Assembly (NCBI GenBank): GCA_036897625.1
Contig: JAYMTA010001263.1
Coordinates: 1-20,869 of the forward strand
DNA length: 20,869 nt
Direction of reading: 5' to 3'
Source of the DNA: Pelargonium cotyledonis
Lineage: Eukaryota; Streptophyta; Magnoliopsida; Geraniales; Geraniaceae
Shown here: positions 1 through 11,600 of the stretch, piece after piece
Numbering within the stretch: position 1 is the first letter of the stretch
Layout of the letters: the number at the start of each line of letters is the position of its first letter
Notes under the pieces: generated by a model
Databases searched by the model: none
Seen by the model: the letters and a program-made list of their open reading frames with translations, nothing else
What the model was told of the DNA's origin: nothing
Program-made: the position numbers and the translations under genes

Positions 1-804
1 CTAGAGAGTGAGCGGCGGCGGCGGAAGCTTGAATGAGAACGGTCGGCGGTGATCTGATAGTGAGGGGCGACGGTCAGAAGCGTGTGGCATAGGGTTTTCA
101 AACTGAGAGGTTTTCAAGTGTGAGCGGTGGCGAACGATTGCAGTCAGGAATCGAAGTTTGTGTTTCGGTGGTGTGCGGACGTGTGTTTGGTGGGCAACGG
201 TACAGCGGACGTGTGTTCAGTGGGCAACGGTGACGGCAGTGGCTAGCTATTGGACGGAGATCCAGATCGCGAGGAAGGGCAGTGCAGGTTGTTTGGGTCC
301 GGAAAGGATCGCGTTTGGTGTCGATCTGAACAGGCAGGTGGTCGGCGATGGCGGAGGAGTTGGAGAATGGTTTTTCGAAGGGGAGGAGGAAGAAGGTACG
401 GTGGTGGACGCTGGAGTGGAGCCGGTGAGGGCCAGAAATGGCGTGTAGTCGGTACACGTCGTCGTACTCTGGAGGACGAGGGGCGGAATGTAGGTGGGAC
501 GGGAGAGCGGGTGGAGGCTCCCCCCTCTGAAGCTTGAGTCGCGTAGGTGATTGGTGCCCAGGATCGGTGTTGATCCAGGTTCAATGCTAGCAACTCTAGG
601 TCTCGCGTTAGTACTTGGATGTTTTGTCTAGTATTGGGTTCTATATTTTAACCGCTTAGTTCGGGTGTTGAATCAGCGATGTAGGTGCTATTTATTTTGA
701 TTCCTAGATCTTAGTCTGATTCTTTTGAAGTTATGTTGGTTGTCCGTGTAACTTCTCTAGATTTTTTCATAATAATACTGGTATTATTTATCTCAAAAAA
801 AAAT
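1..804 (+). other. GC-rich stretch of unknown origin ending in a short poly-A
   Basis: Bases 1-550 are markedly GC- and G-rich compared with the rest of the window outside exon 2. Bases 551-795 read like an AT-richer 3' tail that ends in nine A's (795-803). Reading frames exist on both strands, but their products are low-complexity and unfamiliar. It could be part of a retroelement copied from RNA or the edge of another gene. I cannot decide. Confidence 0.35.
175..234 (+). repeat. 30-bp tandem duplication
   Basis: Copies 175-204 and 205-234 share gcggacgtgtgtt and gtgggcaacggt, with four mismatches. They lie in the GC-rich stretch at the left edge. Confidence 0.9.
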
Positions 805-1258
805 ATTATAGTTTCACCTAAAAGGCAACACTCAGCCTTTGTTTAATTTCATTAATCTTTGTTTTTATAATTCAATGAATAGAAAACTTCATGGTACCAT
901 CACAGTTGATTATACCCAAAAGATCTTAATTTAGATAAAATTATTTTACTATTGATAAATACATCATGTAATAGCTACAACAAACCAATTATATATTGCA
1001 TCACAAAAAGGCAAATAAACTTCAATTCCAAATATACGTAAGCAAATAAAATACACATTGGGCAATTGTCACTTTCTCTTATCTCTTACATCAATTTCTC
1101 ATTTATGAATATGTTACAAAAGAACACAAATTATAGCACAACGTAAACTGCATCCAATATTAACTAAGAAATTATATATACGTGATTTTATTATAATTAT
1201 TCTTTTCTTATCCAATGTTCTTGACCAAATCTCCACTTACACTAACTATAACTTCTTT

Positions 1259-1273
1259 TATATATATATATAT
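1259..1273. repeat. (TA)n microsatellite
   Basis: About seven uninterrupted TA units. The surrounding stretch 805-1404 is AT-rich and otherwise unassigned. Confidence 0.85.
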
Positions 1274-1404
1274 AATCGGTATCTTTTATTTATCCAACTC
1301 AAAGTTCCAAATAAAAGTTCAAAAAATGTGCACCTATTCCTACCACAGACACGAGATACGATTAGTCACCCAAAAATTAAACGTGAAGTTGGTACTAAAA
1401 GAGC

Positions 1405-2029
1405 TATCAATAATAGGAAACTAAAGAAAGCAAGAAGCTTTGAATACGTAAGACTATTTCATCTATACTCGGGTAATTATCACAAATTATGAACCCGTCC
1501 CAGTCAAGCCAAATGAATCACAAAGCTACAAGGCACAACGCATCCAATAACTTCCGACATAATCGGTTCCCAATCAAGATAGAAGACCAAGAAGCCAAGA
1601 AACAGAAATAGGAAGATGGCAATGCAGACTTCATTCCCCACCATTCAAACAATGCAAACCATACCCTGGAAACCCACATATAGGGCAACAATGCGTGGGA
1701 GCATGATTCCCGATCGAAATCACAAATCCGACAAGTACAATTCACATCACTTGGGAGTATATGGCAATAAACAAGGAACTCCAAACAATAAATACTATCA
1801 AGTTTCACCAACCAAGCAAAATATTGCATTTTTGGTGGCACAAAAGGTCTCCATATAATTTTTGAACAAGCAAACCCGAAGTGCGGGTCGAAGAATAAAG
1901 AGTGGCGTAAGCTTTTCACATGGAAAACTTACCGGAGGCTGCATGCTTCCACACCAATATGTCTGATATTGATGGAGATAGCACAACTTCGGTGACCTCA
2001 TTGCGAAGTTCCAGCAGCGCGTCATTTTC
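1405..2029 (-). pseudogene. LINE-type reverse-transcriptase fragment, zinc-binding (zf-RVT) region
   Basis: Minus-strand translation gives the zf-RVT landmarks DILVWKHAASGKFS, then after a frame change IIWRPFVPPKMQYFAWLVK, the C-x2-C and ES-x2-H part (CRICDFDRESCSH), and WSSILIGNRL. A WxIWL-like segment and a PSIDEIV-type segment follow beyond a stop. Such C-terminal modules occur in plant non-LTR retroelements. It is broken by stops and at least one frameshift. The Copia LTR joins it at 2029/2030, which suggests the LTR element inserted into it. Confidence 0.8.
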
Positions 2030-2354
2030 TGTTGGAATTTAGCCTCTTTGTGTTGAGACTAGATACATGAAAAAAATATTTTGTTGAGAAATATGTTGAT
2101 ATTGGATTGAATCCAATTTTTGATTTATGATTTTGAAACTACAAACTACAACTCTATTTATAGTAATACACAAGGTGGTGACTAATCAAAGCTATATGTG
2201 ATGACTAATGTAGGCTAGTTTGATAATTAAGTGACACCTACATGATGACTAAGGATTTGGATGAGACTAATATGTTTTGGAAGCATGAGGTGGTTTGATC
2301 TCCCTAGCATGAGGTGGATTGGTTTGGCTAAGCAACAACACATTAATTCTAACA
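2030..2354 (-). mobile_element. Copia-type LTR with adjacent polypurine tract
   Basis: On the minus strand it starts TGTTAGAATTAATGTG and ends AAATTCCAACA, with a TATA-like tactataaataga in the middle. Immediately upstream is the purine run cagagggaggagag (2355-2368), the normal position of a polypurine tract, so this looks like a 3' LTR whose internal region is missing. The flanking 5-mers (ttttc and ctctc) do not match, so it is not a clean solo LTR. Confidence 0.75.
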
Positions 2355-2476
2355 CTCTCCTCCCTCTGTTCAATGTTACTGTGTTCAAAACTATGCTAAG
2401 AGCGATCGTATTTTTGGAATCACAATTCTAAATAGAAAAACTTGGATTTTAAAATTAGATACACCATAATTCTTAC

Positions 2477-2696
2477 CCTGCTCATTGCCGGTGCATTATT
2501 CCCCAAGAGGCCATCATCACCAAGATTTGCTGCCCAGGCATTAACTAGGTCATCATCAAGTGTATCAGGCTCAGCAGGGGCAGGCTTAGACGCCTCGTAA
2601 ATAAGGTCAGAGATCCCAGTTGCAACAGCTGGATCGTTCATACCAGATGACGCACTTATATTGTGCCGTGTACGATAGATGTCAATGAGCTTTGCA
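2477..2696 (-). CDS. TASH3: Coding exon 21 (residues 904-977), last exon in window
   Basis: It encodes (S)[38 protein letters not shown] and the acidic [20 protein letters not shown], ending APAMSR. The acceptor is ttcaatag. The donor AGG|GTAAGA is a good match to consensus, so the protein should continue in an exon beyond base 1. Confidence 0.93.
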
Positions 2697-5600
2697 CTAT
2701 TGAACAGTTTGAGGGAAGAAATTAAAAGAAAAAACAATCAGATATGTGAAAAAAGGAGGATGGAAACGTTATTCATGAAAAACAAAAGTACACAAGTGAA
2801 AGATGATGTGAATAAATCATTACTTTACTTACTCTAGAAATTACTTCAATGATGATGGACCTATATAATAAAAGCCAGTCCATTGAGAAATCACATACTG
2901 TGTATTACTTCATAACAGTTGAGGCATACGTTCTAGAAGGTTTGAAACAATTTAATTTCAGACATTGTGGAATGAAAAATTTTAGCAGGCACAAATGTAC
3001 AGGTTCAAGACTCATGACCAGCTTCTTCATGCAAATAGGCTAAGAGATCAGAAACATATCCAGATCAACTCCCCCAATATTCCACTTTGGTTAGGCCACC
3101 AATGGGTAGTCGCTTAATAGCCCTTCCTATGGAATAAATGGCAATTTTTTTATTCTGGCCAGCAATAATGGTCCTTATTTCTGGTTTGCTAATACTAGAT
3201 ATCTAATTGAGTTATAAACTTATCATGTCTTTATAAGTTACCCTTAACTTCATCAGTTAATAGCTATGCTTCCACCATCCATGTATAGTATTAAATGTCC
3301 TATTCCTATTAGGATAAGAGACCTAATGCCATTTGATCAAATGTGAGCATCTTATTGTGTTTGGTCTACCATCATCTTTTCTTAACTTCTGTCGTTTTAC
3401 CATTCTATATTAGCTCTCCATTTTAGTAACTATGTTTCTTATTTCATGAAAAAAAAATTCTATGTTCTTTATATGTTAACAGCACTATTCAAAGCCTTTT
3501 TCAATTATAAAAGCTGGAGTCAAAATTGAATGCTTTCACTTTTTCTTAACCTTGAAGCCTTGTTTGTATTGCTTTCAAGAGTATAAGACATCCCAAGAAC
3601 TTTTGGAACATAATATGCATCCATACTTACAGAGTTTTGGCCATAATCAAACTATAAGCCTGAACTTAATTGTCACAATAACACAATCCTAAATCACAAG
3701 TTCCAAAAGCTCAACAAAACAAGCACATAGAAGTTGCCTAATTCACTAATACATCACATAAGTTAAGCAACTTATATGATATCTCGTTTCAAAAATGTTA
3801 TATTTTAACAATGGGCTACAGAAAAAGGCTTAGACTTCCATTACTAAACGGTCACTTATTAAAGTAGGGTTGGGCTTTCATCATTTTATGTAGCTTATAA
3901 GCTTTTTATATTTTTCCAATGTGGGACTCTTTCATCACCTCCACCTCATGTGTGAGCCTCACATTTGTTTTTTTTTTGGGCTCAACACGTGCACAATCGA
4001 TAGCCTTTTTGTACCGGAGAACACGAGAAGGAATCACAATCAGTCCCACACCAACCATAACCAAAACAGCTCTATGTTAAACTTTAATAATGGGTTACAT
4101 ACAAAGGGTTGGGCTTCAACTACTAAAAGGTAACCTTATAAGTAGGGTTTGCATTTCATCAGTATATGTAGGTTATTTACTTTACATTTTTTAAATGTGG
4201 GACTTTTTCATCCCCACTTTCAAAAAAATAAAATTCAAGTCAAAGGACACTCTTTATATGAATGCGTACCTTATTGGGCCCAATGGTAGATACTTCGCCC
4301 TTGGAACAAAACAAAACAGAGAAACAAGATCTAGCAATCTCTCATGGGTTTCATATAGTTTCTTCAGTTCTTCATCTGTCCATTCTTTTTTTGCATTATC
4401 ATGGTTGCGTATTTCCCTGATTATACATACTAAAAAAATTTTAACTTTCATGAAAGCTGGAAACAGAAACAATCACAACAAAAACAGCGCTTACTTGATA
4501 AGGTCATCCTGAGCTATATACATTTCTTCAAGAACCTTCAACATGGGACTTATCAAAACTCCAAGCCCTGTACCACTAGCCCCTTGATCTTCACCATTAC
4601 TGATATGCATCTCTGAGAATTGGGACTGCACACCACCCTGAGCCAAAGTATGCAGGAACTCATAGATCTGTAACCTAAAAGGCTCACCAGACCTGATTGC
4701 CAAGGTTGTAAGAGCTTGAGCGGCAATAATACGCACCTAGAATGCCCACACATTACAGACCAAAAGAGATGAGGAAAAGTAACAATGGAGGCAACAATTT
4801 CTACAACATAATACAAACATCACTCATTCAACGCACATAAAGGCAGCAGTCAGACCTGCCAAAATAAACATAAAAAACAATCTTCCAGTTGTTTAATCTG
4901 CAAGGCCAGTTAGAAGCACTATTGCATATGAATGCGTATATATAACTACATTTTATCCATTTAGCCATTTACGCAGCCAAACGTTCTCCTTAAAAAGGAT
5001 GTTTGGAACATAGACTCAGTAATGTAATTACAAAAAACTCAAGTAAGTGGGGTATGCACAGGCGCCTCCACAAACAGCCCAGTTACTTTATTCTAAACTA
5101 AAGCAGTAAACTAACAAATTTATCTCACTAAGATTGAAACTTATACCTCCCAGCTGCCACTGAAAGCACACCTTTGGAGTCGAGTCAATGCACTTGCTAA
5201 AGTAGGATTACGAGAACTAGCAGCAGCAACCATCTTATCTGCATCTAACATCATCAATGCAGTTCCAGGAGGAGTTGCAGATTCCCAAGCATATTCCGAA
5301 GCAGCATAATTTGCATTTTCACCAAGAAACCATACCTGAAAGTTTACTGATTCAGGTACTTATAGGCCAGAATATACTCCACGCAATTGTTAAATTTACC
5401 AAATTCAAAGTTTATATAGGGTGTACTAATTAATTGAGAGGCTTACCGCAGCTTGGACTAATCTCTGTAAAGCCAGGGCCGACTTTGGATCAGATGCAGA
5501 TACCCTGTCTACTGATGTAAGCCCAAACATTGACCCAGGTTGTGGTGGTGGTAAATCAAGAACTATTGTGACTGCTTCCAAAGCTGTGTGTTTCCCATCA

Positions 5601-8600
5601 GGACCAGCACCAACTAGGCAAGTCTAGAAATTGAACCATCATTAATTCAGCTATAGGAAATATAGTATGGTAATATATACAAAGGAAGTCTCTAGTCAAC
5701 AGACAAGAAGGTGAACATTTCTGCAAGTTCTGTTACGATTGCACTATAAAACAAATAAAAATATCAAAGATCACAAGCTGTGCAACTGAGAATAGAAAAG
5801 AAAACTGTAAATGGATCAATAAAAAAATATTACAAACAAATAAGTACAGTACAAACAGTGACAATTCAGAGGGAAAAAAAATTGAGTGCAAAAGGCAAAA
5901 AGCAAGAAAAGTAATAATAAAATGTTGTAACCAAAATTTAGGAGAACATGCAATATTACATTCATGAAGAAATGTTGACCTAGATATAAAGGATAACCTC
6001 AGGCATCCAAAAGCTATGCAATAGCATCTTACTATCTCTGAGCAGAAGAGATTTACTCCATCCGTCCCAAAATGAGTGTCTACTTGTAAAAATTGAGGAT
6101 TAGTTAGGTAGAATTGGACCTTATACCCTCATGTGCTCTGATTGTAACAAAAGCGAGGGGATCTAGCTTATCTTAAGGATGTTGTCTGTAATTTCATGCA
6201 TAACTAACAAACAAACAAACAAAAAAGAAAGTGGCATTCATATGGGGACAATTTTTTTAGAGAAAGTGTACACTCATTTTTGGATGGAGTATATGACAAT
6301 GGGACGAATTATTTTCTATTAATGGGATCAGAATCAAGCAATTTGCTCACCGTCCACTTTCCACATGGCCTTCCTATAATAAAGTTTGATAATTTATCAT
6401 TTTGCTCAGGCATGGAGTAGATGCAAATTAGACTGGCTACAAGATAACCAAAAAATTTACAGTAGGGCTTTTTAGGTTTATTCTCTATGCTTGCTTAATG
6501 ACAGGAGCGGACAAATAATACAAGCATATTGATCTAGAAGGATGTGCATGTTCAGAACTCAGAACTTAAAGACACATTAAGCTAGATGCAGTGCACATAG
6601 ACACAAACAGATCAGTGTGTTCAGGACAGAGTTATTTGCGTCTTTCTTATTGAACCTTCATCTTTTCATCATGGCAAGCCCTCTATCTAAAAGCAGTGAT
6701 TTGATAAATTTGCATAGTTTAGTAACACTAAGTATAGATTGAGTTTCATGTCATGGACTACATTACTTAAAAGAGTTACAAGTCAACTTTATTATGATCT
6801 ACCATCATCAATTTTTTTGTTTTGAAAAGACTAATCCTAGTCTGAATAATCTCCAGAAGACATCAAAGCAAAATTACCATAGATTATCTACTTGATTAAA
6901 ACCACAATAAGCTTTATAAAATACAAAGAAAAGAAATGTAAAGGCAATTGATACAATATCAGTGCGGGTGAGATTCACAGGAAACCTACCTTCCATAGTA
7001 ATTGTAACACATCAGCATCGATCTTGCCAGGAACCTTAGTGGCAAAAATTCTCGCAATTTCAAGAAGAGTGACAGCCATATCAGGAGTAGCCTAATAAAA
7101 AAATAATTCAATTAGAGAGTTACAGAGATCAGACAACCTACATGTGTAGAATAATGACTGCGACAAAAACTATAATTGTGAATTTAAAAGGCCCAATTGA
7201 TGCAATACAGGAAACTGAAACATACATACAAGCTTAAACAAGGAGCGATCAATACCCATCCAGCGATACTTACATTTGTTTTGTTTCTCTTTAATCTGTT
7301 TCCTTCTTTTTCTATTATTATCATTAATCTGAGACTTCCATTTTTCTTGGGACAGTTAGATCACCATCCATCTACTGTTGTGACTAAACTTAATATGTAT
7401 TAAGTATTCCATTAGAGATTTCAATCAAAGGCATCAACAGAAATCCAAGCATCTTAAACAAGAGTCCTTGAAGGAATTAAACGCGTACGTACGCAGATCC
7501 TAGGAAGCATACATCATTTGTATCTACATGACTGTGAAACAAATTTCTAAAATAATGTGTTCAGATGGCCTTGAAGAATACTGAGTAATATCCAGACATA
7601 GCAAACACTAACCACGATGCCCATTCACAACTGATCCTGATATGACATTTTAGAGACCAGCTGACCATGTCAGGACCAATGAAGCACAATTGAGGACTTC
7701 TATAAAAGGCCTAGTGCACAAGCTCCCATCATCTTAGGATTTGGACAGGAATATATATGTATGTAGTCTAACCCATTCTTTTGCAAAGTGGTTGTTTATC
7801 TAACTCAAACCCGTGACCTCAAGGTCACAAAAAGCAACACTACGTTGCACCAAGGCTCACCCTCAATTAAGAACTTCTACATTAGTACATTTCAAATATA
7901 AGGTCTGTTAAATACACTAATCAAAAAGCCCTACCATAGTGAATACTTAACAATATTCATTCTAGTTTACTTTATTATAAGCTGAAGTGAATATGATGGT
8001 GCATGAGTACTGTTAGTGGCCCACTCGAGCTCATTTTCTACGTGTACATAAAGTTCAAAAAGTTCATAAAGTTCAGACCTAAACCATCTGTTTGACATCA
8101 ACTAGATTGTATTTCACAGTTTTCAAATGTACAAACTGTTTCAGTTTCTCAGTAATTAACAAGATCAACACATGATTTGCACATTTTTCTAATTCCCACT
8201 GAATCATTCAACTTGGTAATTATTTTTCTCGCAAAACCGAAACAAACAAAAAATGTGGTGGAAAATAAAAAAGAATTAGAGCACATGCCCGAAGACGAAG
8301 AATTGCACATCGGTTTATGTCGATGATATAGTGTTGAAGTGGGTAAGTGTCCCACATCAGATAAATATGTTGGGCTTCCACTACTAAAAGGTCAACCTTG
8401 TTAGTAGAATTTAGCTTCCACCATTATATTTAGCTCATTCTCTTTATATTTATCTGATGCGGGACACTTACCCACTTCAACATATAGTTATTACAGGGAG
8501 TGATAACAATGGAATTCAACAACTGATTACCGAAAGACTACTTGTTCATGCATTTCCAAACTAAAGATTTGGGAACAATCAAATACTCCTTGGGGTTGAG

Positions 8601-11600
8601 GTTACACAATCGCAAAAGGTGCAGTTTCAATATCTCAACGGAAGTATGCTTTAGATGTTCTTGAGAAAACTGGTTCGTTAGACGTCAAACCAATTGACAC
8701 ACCAATGGATCTGAATGTTAAACTCCTACCAAGACAGGAGATTCTCTAGCAAATCAAGGCAAATATCATAGATTGGTAGGAAGACTTCACTATCTCATAG
8801 TAACTCGACTTGATATCTCATTTGTTGTGAGCGTAAGTCAGTTCTTAAACTCCCCATGCGATACCCAGTGGGATGTTGCACTCCAAATTTTGAAGTATAT
8901 CAAAAGAACATCTTGAAAAGGTTTATTATATGAAAACATGGGGCATATGAAGATAAGCTACTACTCAGATGCACATTGGGCAGAACGTCCTTCTGACCGA
9001 AGGCCAACTTCTGGGTATTGCATCTTTTTTGGAGGCAACTTAGTCTCGTGAAAAAGTAAGAAACAAAATGTGGTGGCAAGATCTAGTGCATAAGCGGATT
9101 ATAGATCAACGGCCAATGTAACATGTGAGCTCATATGGTTCAAACAACTTTTAGAAGACTTGATGTTCAACAAAGGAACTCCAATAGCTCATATGTGATA
9201 ACCAAGCAGCCCTACGCATTGCCTCCAATCCGGTTTTTCATGAAAGGACTAAACACATTGAGATAGATTGTCACTTTGTAACAGAAAAGTTGGTCAAAGG
9301 GGTCATTATTACTAAATACGTCAACTCCAACGATCAACTAGCAGATGTCTTAGCGGAATCACTTCGGAGTCCTCGAATCAAGTATATATGTAACAAGTTA
9401 GGTGCATATGATATTTGTGCTCCAGCTTAACGCTGAGTGTTAGAATATTTGAATATCTATAGATTAGGGATTGATAAAATCCTATCACTGATTTTGAGGA
9501 TTATGATTGATTTTGTATGTATTATAAAATTAGGTTTCACCCATTGTGAATATATCACCAATTTTCTCTCTCGAATCTCACACGGTATAAAACCAAATAT
9601 ATTTTTTCTCCCTTTATCTACCAAAATCCTACTTTCACCTCTTACAACCACTCTAACCACCCACAGACCACAATAACACCAGTAAAACAACACTAGTGCT
9701 CATTAGTTGAATTGATCAAACAAACATCTAAAATTAGCACTTGAAAGATAACTATATGCAGAGAACCAAATTAAGGGCCATAGGCTTAAACCAATTAGTT
9801 GTTGAGTAATGAAGTAAATGAACAACAACAGTCTTAAGAAGGCTTTTACTAGTCCAAGCTATGTCCTATGTTAACATAGCAAAGCAGCCATTGCAGGTTG
9901 CAAAGTTTTTAAACATGCTTCCTGTTATGTTTTATTCACCAACAAAAAAGTAACAAATACCAATGTACTCATATAATATGCAGCAGGAAAAAAAGGGACA
10001 GCAAAGGCAACGTCAAAGAAGAAACACATCATAAGTATGGAGTCCTACTTTATGCAAATCATATACTATGATGCCCACTATGTACCTTGAAACGAGCATG
10101 TAAAGTAAGCAAAATGTCATTCAGAAGTGATGCTGGCCAAGCTGGATCTGAAAGCTCTGATGCAATTATAGATTCTAGTTCGCCAAACGATTCATATGGA
10201 CTTTGCATCCAGATCAATGCCTTGATTACCATTGCTCGAACATAAACACATTCGCATGCAATAGTTGTCCGCACTACCTCCATTAATGAAGCTAACAGAC
10301 TTGCTATTGTATCCTTACTACCTGCATTATTTGCGAAAGAAGTGCTTCTCCGAATGCCTACGTAAAAATGAACAGTCAGAAAATAATCCAGCAAAGATGA
10401 CAGATACCCTCGAATATTAATAAATAATAGGAATGACAAACTACACAAAATAATGGCACATGGCATTTGAAACCACAAAATAATGGGACATGGTGTCTAA
10501 TGCCAAAAAAAAAAATCAAAATGATGCAAGAAGCATGAAAATTGAATATTGAAATTAAAGAAAGGAACAAATGGCCAATTGATAGTCTCTTGGTAGTGTA
10601 CTAAGAGAACAGTGTTGAGTTAATGAAAGAACAGACGACCAATTGGTAGTCTCTTGGTAGTGTACTAAGAGAACCTCAGATTTGGCTGCCCCTGGAATGA
10701 GGAACCCCCTTTGTGTATCCCAGTCTTTTGACCAATAAATAGATATAAAAAAAAATATTAACAAAAGATCATTACAACATATAGAACCCACCAATTCATC
10801 ATATACACTAAAGACTGAGGAGCTAAATGAAAATCTGAATAATCCTTAGTCAATATGAAGCAGATTTATGATCTATCATTAATAAATACATGCTGGATGT
10901 GGATCCTCTTTTGGCAAAAACAACAATGGTAATGACCAAATATAATGTATGGCAGATGAACCATCCATTGTGCTTTCATCAAATTGTAACATATCCATGT
11001 TATGGAAAAACTCCCACATTTCCGCGATGGGAATGAAATCTTCCTTTCTTTTTATCTTTTTTTTAGTTAGATTATTTATTTACCAAAAAACAACAAATAA
11101 CCTAAACTCGTCCTAAGTAATTCATTGAATATAAATTAGACATCTTTGATTCAGTTCCGTGAAAAAAATAAATTTAACTTCACCATTATTACACTTATAG
11201 TGCATTTGTACCCAAGAGGCAAGATGAAGGTACAGGTAGTTTGATTTAAGCAGGATTTTCAGGAACAAATAATGAAATTGGCCAAAGCTCATCAGAAAAC
11301 CAGGTTATGAACTATGGTCATAGTAGTATGCACCATATAAAGACTAAGTGATGCAATCGACAACCTATTTACAATGAGGATTTCAGATTAACAGCCCCTT
11401 ACATATGACATGATGCTAATCAAAGTATCAATATGGACTGGAATACTAAGAATAAAAAAAATAAAACCTTCAGGATGTGAGGTGTCATTAGTATCTGAAT
11501 CATGTGAATCCACAGAATCAAAATACATGTTAACTCCTTCATCAATATCCTGTAAACCTACGGAAAACGCAGCAGCACGGCTTTTCCCCATCTCCTGCAC

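Larger units (their letters stand above)
1..2476 (-). other. Intron 21 (5' part) and/or flanking DNA
   Basis: Sequence beyond the donor of exon 21. It holds a Copia LTR (2030-2354), a LINE zinc-binding RT fragment (about 1405-2029), a (TA)n run (1259-1273) and a GC-rich stretch (1-550). I found no exon encoding the expected V-N-E-F continuation or an SH3 domain on the minus strand here. Confidence 0.65.
2697..4269 (-). other. Intron 20, containing two dispersed repeat copies
   Basis: 1573 nt. Repeat copies lie at 3793-3966 and 4061-4220. The stretch 2697-3792 is AT-rich with no recognised element. Confidence 0.7.
7092..10085 (-). other. Intron 15, the largest complete intron, with nested mobile elements
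   Basis: 2994 nt. It contains an Au-like SINE (7703-7865), a decayed Copia fragment with its 3' LTR (8311-9678) and a TIR element nested in the Copia sequence (8332-8482). The segments 7092-7702, 7866-8310 and 9679-10085 hold nothing I can name, apart from a 12-bp palindrome GCGTACGTACGC at 7483-7494. Confidence 0.85.

Noticed and set aside
98..593. Overlapping reading frames on both strands in the GC-rich left end
   Set aside because: Low-complexity Arg/Pro/Gly-rich products with no familiar motif, as expected from GC-rich DNA read in several frames.
2840..2880. Possible box C (ATGATGA) of a snoRNA
   Set aside because: No paired box D with terminal stem at the right spacing was seen.
7483..7494. 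12-bp perfect palindrome GCGTACGTACGC
   Set aside because: Short and isolated, with no adjoining repeat or known site. It can occur by chance.
7801..7859. A genuine tRNA gene, from the box A and box B motifs
   Set aside because: No cloverleaf, and the sequence continues into an Au SINE-type body and tail.
9437..9693. Open frames of 78-79 codons on both strands
   Set aside because: They lie inside the Copia LTR, which is non-coding.
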